A stretch of 64,000 nt of DNA from Acidobacteriota bacterium. GTDB taxonomy: Bacteria > Acidobacteriota > Thermoanaerobaculia > UBA5066. The notes under the pieces are model-generated. The model was not told the origin of the DNA, ran no database searches, and worked only from the letters and a program-made list of their open reading frames with translations. The position numbers were made by a program, and so were the translations under genes. Each line of letters starts with the position of its first letter. Within the stretch, counting starts at the first letter, position 1. Below are positions 59,309 through 64,000 of the stretch, in pieces. The DNA lies in assembly GCA_029781975.1 (NCBI GenBank), contig JAKOVQ010000009.1, positions 124,001 through 188,000 on the forward strand, in the 5' to 3' direction.

Positions 59309-60535
59309 ATGATCCGCGACGCCCTGAAGCAGCTGCACCGGGACCTGAAGAGCCAGAAGCTCCGGACCTTCCTGACGGTCTTCGGCATCGTCTGGGGGAC
59401 GGTCGCGGTGACGCTCCTCCTGGCCTTCGGCGCCGGCCTGAAGAAGCAGCTCATCAAGCAGACGGCCGGTCTCGGGGACCGGATCTGCATCTCCTGGCCC
59501 GGGCTCACCTCGATCCCCTACCAGGGGCTCGGGAAGGGGAGGCGGATCCGGATAACCGACGAGGACCTCGAGGCGGTCCGACCGAGGATCGACGGCCTGA
59601 AGCGGATGTCGAGCGAGTACAGCGACGGCTGGAAGCTCGTCTACAACCTGAAGACCTACCCGATCGACGTCTCCGGCGTCTCGCCCGAGTTCGGCGAGAT
59701 GCGGAACCTGATCCCTCAGCCGGGCGGCCGCTTCCTGAACCCGCTCGACATGCGGGACCAGCGGCGCGTCGTCTTCCTGGGGAACAAGTTCGCCGAGGAC
59801 GTCTTCGGCAAGGGGACCGACCCGGTGGGGAAGGTCGTCCTGATGAACGGCTCCCCGTTCACCGTCATCGGGGTCCTCGTCCCGAAGGAGCAGGACTCCA
59901 GCTACAACAGCCGCGACAGCGACCTCTCCTGGATCCCGGGGACGACGTTCCGCTCCCTCACCGGGCGGAAGTACCTCTCGAACTTCGTCTTCCAGCCCGC
60001 CACGGCCCTCCAGTCCAAGCAGGTCACCCAGTCGCTGCGCGAGGCGCTCTCGCGGCGGCTCAAGTTCGACCCCGAGGACAAGGAGGCGTTCTCGGTCTGG
60101 GACACGACGGAGCAGTTCCAGTTCTTCGAGGTCTTCATGCTCGCCTTCTCGGCCTTCCTCGGCATCGTCGGCTCGCTGACGCTCGTCGTCGGCGGGATCG
60201 GCGTCTCGAACATCATGAACGTCGTCGTCGAGGAGCGGACCAGGGAGATCGGCATCAAGATGGCCCTCGGCGCCAAGCAGGGGGCGGTCCTCAAGCAGTT
60301 CCTCGTGGAGACGCTCCTCGTCACCGGGATCGGCGGCGCGATCGGGTTCGCCATCTCGCTCGGGATCTGCGGCGTCTTCCCGGAGAGCCTCGTCGAGTAC
60401 GTGGGGCGCCCGGAGCTCTCGCCGACGGTCGCCCTGATCACCACCGGCATCCTGGGCGTCATCGGCGTCCTGGCCGGCTACTTCCCGGCGCGCGAGGCCT
60501 CCCGCCTCGACCCGGTCGTGGCGATGAAGCTGTGA
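59309..60535 (+). CDS. MacB-like ABC transporter permease, subunit 1
   Basis: 408 residues with the FtsX/MacB layout: one helix near the N-terminus (FLTVFGIVWGTVAVTLLLAFGAG), a large periplasmic domain (about 50-280) with VFLGNKFAEDVFGKGTDPVGK, and three C-terminal helices starting at FLGIVGSLTLVVGGIGVSNI. It lacks the fused ATPase of E. coli MacB; the ATPase is a separate gene downstream. Clearly paralogous to the next permease, so the pair should form a heterodimer. Confidence 0.92.
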   Translation: MIRDALKQLHRDLKSQKLRTFLTVFGIVWGTVAVTLLLAFGAGLKKQLIKQTAGLGDRICISWPGLTSIPYQGLGKGRRIRITDEDLEAVRPRIDGLKRMSSEYSDGWKLVYNLKTYPIDVSGVSPEFGEMRNLIPQPGGRFLNPLDMRDQRRVVFLGNKFAEDVFGKGTDPVGKVVLMNGSPFTVIGVLVPKEQDSSYNSRDSDLSWIPGTTFRSLTGRKYLSNFVFQPATALQSKQVTQSLREALSRRLKFDPEDKEAFSVWDTTEQFQFFEVFMLAFSAFLGIVGSLTLVVGGIGVSNIMNVVVEERTREIGIKMALGAKQGAVLKQFLVETLLVTGIGGAIGFAISLGICGVFPESLVEYVGRPELSPTVALITTGILGVIGVLAGYFPAREASRLDPVVAMKL

Positions 60536-60536
60536 T

Positions 60537-60574
60537 GTTCGCGGGGGTTTGCCAGCTCGCGTTCGCGGGGGTTT
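60537..60574 (+). repeat. 14-bp direct repeat between the two permease genes
   Basis: GTTCGCGGGGGTTT occurs at 60537-60550 and again at 60561-60574, ten bases apart, in the gap of about 95 bases between the permeases. The second copy runs into a C-rich stretch (CCCCCCGCACCCCCC) that can pair with its G-run. Confidence 0.85.
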
Positions 60575-60629
60575 CTCGGTCCCCCCGCACCCCCCACCGG
60601 GGCACGAAGACCGGAGCTGTGAGGTCGCG

Positions 60630-61874
60630 ATGAAGGTCATCCTCCACCTCTTCCTCCAGTCGGCGACGCTCGCCAAGAAGCGCGCCTTCCTGACGATCGC
60701 CGCCATCGCCTGGGGGACCGTGGCGATCCTCCTCCTCCTCGCCTTCGGGCAGGGGCTGAGGATGCAGCTCGACCGCAACGCCCGGGCGATGGGCGAGAAC
60801 ATCGGCGTCATGTGGATGAGCGAGACCACGAAGCCCTGGAAGGGGATGAACCCCGGGAGGCCCATCCGCGTGAGGATCGACGACGTCCCGGTCCTCCAGA
60901 AGCGGCTCCCCGAGCTCGAGGCGCTCATCGGTGAGGCGATCAACTGGCGGACCAACCTGACCTACGGCAAGAAGACCGTCGCCGGCCGGGTGAAGGGGGT
61001 CAGCTACCCGTACGGCGAGGCGCGCAAGCAGTACCCCGTGGACGGGGGACGGTTCCTCTCGCCCCTCGACGAGGCCGAGCAGCGCCGGGTGATCTTCCTC
61101 GGGAACGAGCTGGCCGAGGACCTCTTCGGGAAGGAGGACCCGGTCGGCAAGACGATGCTCGTGAACCAGGCTCCCTTCACCGTGATCGGCGTGATGCAGA
61201 AGAAGACCCAGATGGGCGCCTACGCCGGGATGGACAAGGACCACTCCATCATCCCGATCACCACCTGGAAGGCGCTCTTCGGCCGCGCGACGGTGAACGA
61301 CCTCGTCGTGAGGGTCCGCGAGTCCTCCCGGATGAAGGAGGGGATCCAGCGGACCCGCGAGGTGATCGCGGCCAGGTACGGCTTCGACCCGACGGACGAG
61401 CGGGCGCTCCCCACCTGGGACACGGTGGAGTCGCAGAAGGTCAACCGGAACGTCACGACCGGCATCCAGCTCTTCCTCGGGATCATCGGCGCGCTGACCC
61501 TCCTGATCGGCGGCGTCGGCGTGGCGAACATCATGTACGCGGTCGTGAAGGAGCGGACCCGCGAGATCGGCGTGAAGATGGCGCTCGGCGCGAAGGCGTC
61601 GTGGATCACCGGGCCGTTCGTCCTGGAGGGGCTGTCCTACACGTTCGTCGGCGGCGCGGCGGGGATGCTCATCGCCACCCTCCTCGTCCTCGGGATGAGC
61701 TTCATCCCGACGGAGGGGAGCAAGGTGATGGAGTTCCTCGGGACCCCGAAGCTCTCGCCGGCGATCGGTATCGCCACCGCCTCCATCCTCGGCGTCATCG
61801 GCCTCCTCGCCGGCTACTTCCCGGCGCGGCGGGCCGCCTCCATCGACCCCGCCTCCACCCTGCGCTACGAGTAG
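60630..61874 (+). CDS. MacB-like ABC transporter permease, subunit 2
   Basis: 414 residues from ATG 60630 (GAGG upstream). It has the same four-helix FtsX/MacB architecture as the preceding gene, with matching segments such as VIFLGNELAEDLFGKEDPVGK and GGVGVANIMYAVVKERTREIG. The shared gene order and similarity indicate tandem duplication. Together with the separate ATPase it forms the membrane part of the exporter, which in MacB-type systems works mechanically on periplasmic substrates. Confidence 0.92.
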   Translation: MKVILHLFLQSATLAKKRAFLTIAAIAWGTVAILLLLAFGQGLRMQLDRNARAMGENIGVMWMSETTKPWKGMNPGRPIRVRIDDVPVLQKRLPELEALIGEAINWRTNLTYGKKTVAGRVKGVSYPYGEARKQYPVDGGRFLSPLDEAEQRRVIFLGNELAEDLFGKEDPVGKTMLVNQAPFTVIGVMQKKTQMGAYAGMDKDHSIIPITTWKALFGRATVNDLVVRVRESSRMKEGIQRTREVIAARYGFDPTDERALPTWDTVESQKVNRNVTTGIQLFLGIIGALTLLIGGVGVANIMYAVVKERTREIGVKMALGAKASWITGPFVLEGLSYTFVGGAAGMLIATLLVLGMSFIPTEGSKVMEFLGTPKLSPAIGIATASILGVIGLLAGYFPARRAASIDPASTLRYE

Positions 61875-61883
61875 GAGATCGTC

Positions 61884-62609
61884 ATGTCGAGCCGCCCCGA
61901 GATGACCCCCCACGACGGCCCCATCATCCGGATGTCGGGCATCCGGAAGGTCTACGACACCGGCAAGGTGCAGGTGGAGGCGCTGAAGGGAATCGACCTC
62001 TCCATCGAGCGCGGCGAGTTCGTCGCGATCGTCGGCCCGTCCGGCTCGGGGAAGTCGACGCTGATGAACCTCCTCGGCTGCCTCGACACCCCGACCTCGG
62101 GGGACTTCTTCATCGCCGGCGAGAAGGTGGCGGGGCTCGGCCGCGACGCGCTCGCCGAGGTGCGGAACCGGCGCGTCGGGTTCGTCTTCCAGGCGTTCAA
62201 CCTCCTGCCGCAGATCTCCGCCTACGAGAACGTCGAGATGCCGCTCGTCTTCGGGGGCGTCGCGCCGAAGAAGCGGAAGGAGAAGGTGACGGACCTCCTG
62301 GCGAAGGTCGGTCTCGGCGACCGGATGGACCACAAGCCGACCGAGCTCTCCGGCGGCCAGATGCAGCGCGTGGCGATCGCGCGCGCCCTCGCCATGGACC
62401 CGGACATCGTCCTCGCCGACGAGCCGACCGGGAACCTCGACACGACCTCCGGGACCGACATCATGGGCCTCTTCCTCGAGCTCTGGAGGCAGGGCCGGAC
62501 CCTCGTCGTCATCACCCACGACCTGGCGCTCGCGCGGCGCGCCGGCCGGATCGTCGAGATCCGCGACGGGAAGATCGTCGGCGACAGGCCGGCGGCCGAG
62601 GCGGCCTGA
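61884..62609 (+). CDS. ABC transporter ATP-binding protein (MacB/LolD family)
   Basis: 241 residues. Walker A VGPSGSGKSTLMNLLG, Q-loop VFQAFNLLPQ, signature LSGGQMQRVAIARALA, Walker B VLADEPTGNLD and the H-loop VITHDLAL are all intact. The sequence class is that of LolD/MacB/FtsE ATPases. It starts ten bases after the second permease and completes the adaptor-permease-permease-ATPase operon. The substrate could be lipoproteins, peptides or lipids. Confidence 0.95.
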   Translation: MSSRPEMTPHDGPIIRMSGIRKVYDTGKVQVEALKGIDLSIERGEFVAIVGPSGSGKSTLMNLLGCLDTPTSGDFFIAGEKVAGLGRDALAEVRNRRVGFVFQAFNLLPQISAYENVEMPLVFGGVAPKKRKEKVTDLLAKVGLGDRMDHKPTELSGGQMQRVAIARALAMDPDIVLADEPTGNLDTTSGTDIMGLFLELWRQGRTLVVITHDLALARRAGRIVEIRDGKIVGDRPAAEAA

Positions 62610-62630
62610 CGCCGGGGACTCGGCCCCCCT

Positions 62631-64000
62631 TCAGCGCTCCCGGGTCACCAGGAGCCAGACGAGCCCGTAGAACGCCAGGGTGAGGACGAGGAGCGCCTTG
62701 AAGCCGAGGACGAGGGACGCGTATTCGCAGGTCCCGCCAACGACGGCGCCGAGCACGTTCGAGCCGTAGCACGGGTAGAGCTCCCGCTCCCGGGAGATGA
62801 GGAGCGCGAAGACGAGGCTGGCGAAGAAGACCGGCCCGAGGAAGAGGGCCACCGCGGCCGCGGCCCTCGGGACGGTGCCGGGCACACGGAGGAGGAACGC
62901 CGTCGGTGTCGCCCACGCGAGCGCGACGCTCGCCGCGAGGAGCCCGAAGACCCACCCCGGGGGGCGTGCGGCGTCCAGGCGGGTGGACGCCCAGTTGCCG
63001 AGGAGGACGAGGACGAGGATCCCCGCGAAGACGACGACGTTCACGATCCACGTCGAGCCGAAGAGGAGGGAGAGGCTCACGACGTTGCTCGTCTCGAGGA
63101 GGAAGAAGGCCGCGCCCAGGAAGAAGTAGGGGAGGCGGAGCCGCCGCTCGCCCCGTGGGAGCAGCAGGAGCGCCGCGACGCCGAGGACCAGGACGATCGC
63201 GACAAACACCCGGTAGTGCCAGGGGATCGAGCGGGTCCTGAGGTAGAGGAAGGGCCAGTCGTCCGTCGGCACCTGGATGCCCGCGGGCGCCGGATCGGCG
63301 GAGGCGGTCGGCTCGCCGGGTCGCGGGACGCGGTTCCGGAGGATGACGCCGTTCGCGTAGCGGGGGCCGCCGGTGGCCACGCTCATCTGGGTCGGCGTCC
63401 CGAACGCCTCGTTCACGAGCTTGAGGAGGCGGTCCCGGATCCAGGGCGTGTTCGCGGCGAACGTCAGGTAGAGCTCGCCCCCGGGGAGGAGATGGCGCCG
63501 GGCCGTCGCGAGGGCCTCGCGGGTGTAGACGAAGTTGTCTAGGCGGAGGGACGAGAAGGACGACAGCAGGGTGTGGCTGTCGAGGAAGCCGAACACGATC
63601 AGGGCGTAGCGGCGGGGCGTCCTCTGGAGGAACGAGCGGGCGTCGTCCGTCACGACGGTGACGCGGGGGTTCTCGTAGGGTCGTTCCGGGTTGAAGAGGC
63701 GTCCGAGACCGAGGATCACGGGGTCGATGTCGACGGCGTCGATCTGGCGATCGGTCCTCCGGAGCGCCGCGCTGACGTCGTTGCCGGTCCCCGCCCCGAC
63801 CACCAGGATCGGACCCGCGGGAAGCCGGGCCGCGTCGCGGTAGGGCGAGTCGTAGAGCGCGCGCCACGACCGGAGGAACGCCGGCTCCTCCGGCCCCTCG
63901 CGCAGGTCGAGGAGCATCTGGTGGTAGTCGTTGTTCACCGTCAGCGTGTGGCCGATGGGACGGTCGAAGAGGAGCTTCTCCCCGCGCTCCGGGACCGCGA
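62631..64000 (-). CDS. Spermidine-synthase-like methyltransferase-fold protein with C-terminal membrane helices (5' end outside window)
   Basis: At least 456 residues; the frame is open through the right edge of the window, so the N-terminus is missing. The first visible half is a Rossmann domain of the spermidine-synthase/SAM class: ILVVGAGTGNDVSAALRR, IDAVDIDPVILGLGR, VTDDARSFLQR. The second half has six to seven hydrophobic helices (for example YFFLGAAFFLLETSNVVSL). Such 'spermidine synthase-like' membrane fusions are common, and their product is unknown. Convergent with the exporter ATPase, 21 bases apart. Confidence 0.85.
   Translation of the reverse strand, partial: AVPERGEKLLFDRPIGHTLTVNNDYHQMLLDLREGPEEPAFLRSWRALYDSPYRDAARLPAGPILVVGAGTGNDVSAALRRTDRQIDAVDIDPVILGLGRLFNPERPYENPRVTVVTDDARSFLQRTPRRYALIVFGFLDSHTLLSSFSSLRLDNFVYTREALATARRHLLPGGELYLTFAANTPWIRDRLLKLVNEAFGTPTQMSVATGGPRYANGVILRNRVPRPGEPTASADPAPAGIQVPTDDWPFLYLRTRSIPWHYRVFVAIVLVLGVAALLLLPRGERRLRLPYFFLGAAFFLLETSNVVSLSLLFGSTWIVNVVVFAGILVLVLLGNWASTRLDAARPPGWVFGLLAASVALAWATPTAFLLRVPGTVPRAAAAVALFLGPVFFASLVFALLISRERELYPCYGSNVLGAVVGGTCEYASLVLGFKALLVLTLAFYGLVWLLVTRER

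Noticed and set aside
59270-62519. Long reverse frames opposite the exporter operon
   Set aside because: Entirely antisense to the adaptor, permease and ATPase genes, with repeats of Asp/Glu/Gly/Leu codons that mirror the sense strand.

Overview
The window is about 64 kb of very GC-rich bacterial chromosome. It is almost fully coding, with strong G/C third-position bias and many start/stop overlaps (ATGA, GTGA, TTGA) inside operons. I see no insertion sequence, prophage, CRISPR array, rRNA or tRNA. A 'VWFA-related' secreted protein of the kind typical of Acidobacteria, a complete PilMNOPQ block followed by IPT/TIG lipoproteins, and GTG/TTG start usage point to an uncultured or poorly studied Acidobacteriota, perhaps Thermoanaerobaculia-like. 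This assignment is an inference from gene content, not a phylogeny.

Layout. 1-0.9 kb: 3' end of a RelA/SpoT (p)ppGpp synthetase/hydrolase facing rpmB. 1.2-10.8 kb: type IV pilus alignment and secretin operon pilM-N-O-P-Q, then two lipoproteins, the second a large IPT/TIG-repeat surface protein, closed by a strong terminator. 10.9-16.3 kb: TPR-roadblock protein, accB-accC, a TenI/ThiE-like domain fused to shikimate kinase, and a metallophosphoesterase. 16.3-21.1 kb: HEAT-cyclophilin lipoprotein, an unrecognised 458-aa protein, ribBA. 21.1-31.6 kb: molybdenum-cofactor genes (mobA, moaC, moaA, mog, and mobB fused to a NamZ-type muramidase), interleaved with glycosyltransferases, a SpoIID-like protein, a class V aminotransferase, a quinone oxidoreductase and a phosphatase. 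31.7-35.5 kb: serine-pathway aminotransferase, serA and ddl in one coupled operon. 35.5-37.3 kb: reverse-strand cluster of a small protein, a ParA-type ATPase and a roadblock protein. 37.4-43.2 kb: cNMP-domain/aspartase fusion, phosphofructokinase, old yellow enzyme, Hsp20, peptidase E. 43.2-52.9 kb (reverse): trypsin-like protease, thioredoxin, Fe-S protein, transketolase, PAS-GGDEF-EAL protein, RecD2 helicase. 52.9-64 kb: VWFA protein, SnoaL-like protein, CBS protein, POT transporter, membrane phosphoesterase, a MacA/MacB-like ABC exporter (fusion protein, two permeases, ATPase) and a spermidine-synthase-like membrane protein running off the right edge.

The most unusual signal is promoter architecture. 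At least a dozen operon-leading genes on both strands carry a -10-like hexamer (TAGAAT, TATCCT, TACGAT, TAAAAT and similar) only 6-12 bases before the start codon and mostly lack a Shine-Dalgarno sequence, while inner operon genes use SD motifs or coupling. This suggests widespread leaderless transcription. Other highlights are three unexpected domain fusions (NamZ-MobB, TenI/ThiE-like-AroK, cNMP-AspA), a probable CTG start, a convergent gene pair whose 3' ends read through each other, and two unrelated roadblock-domain proteins without a neighbouring MglA-type GTPase.
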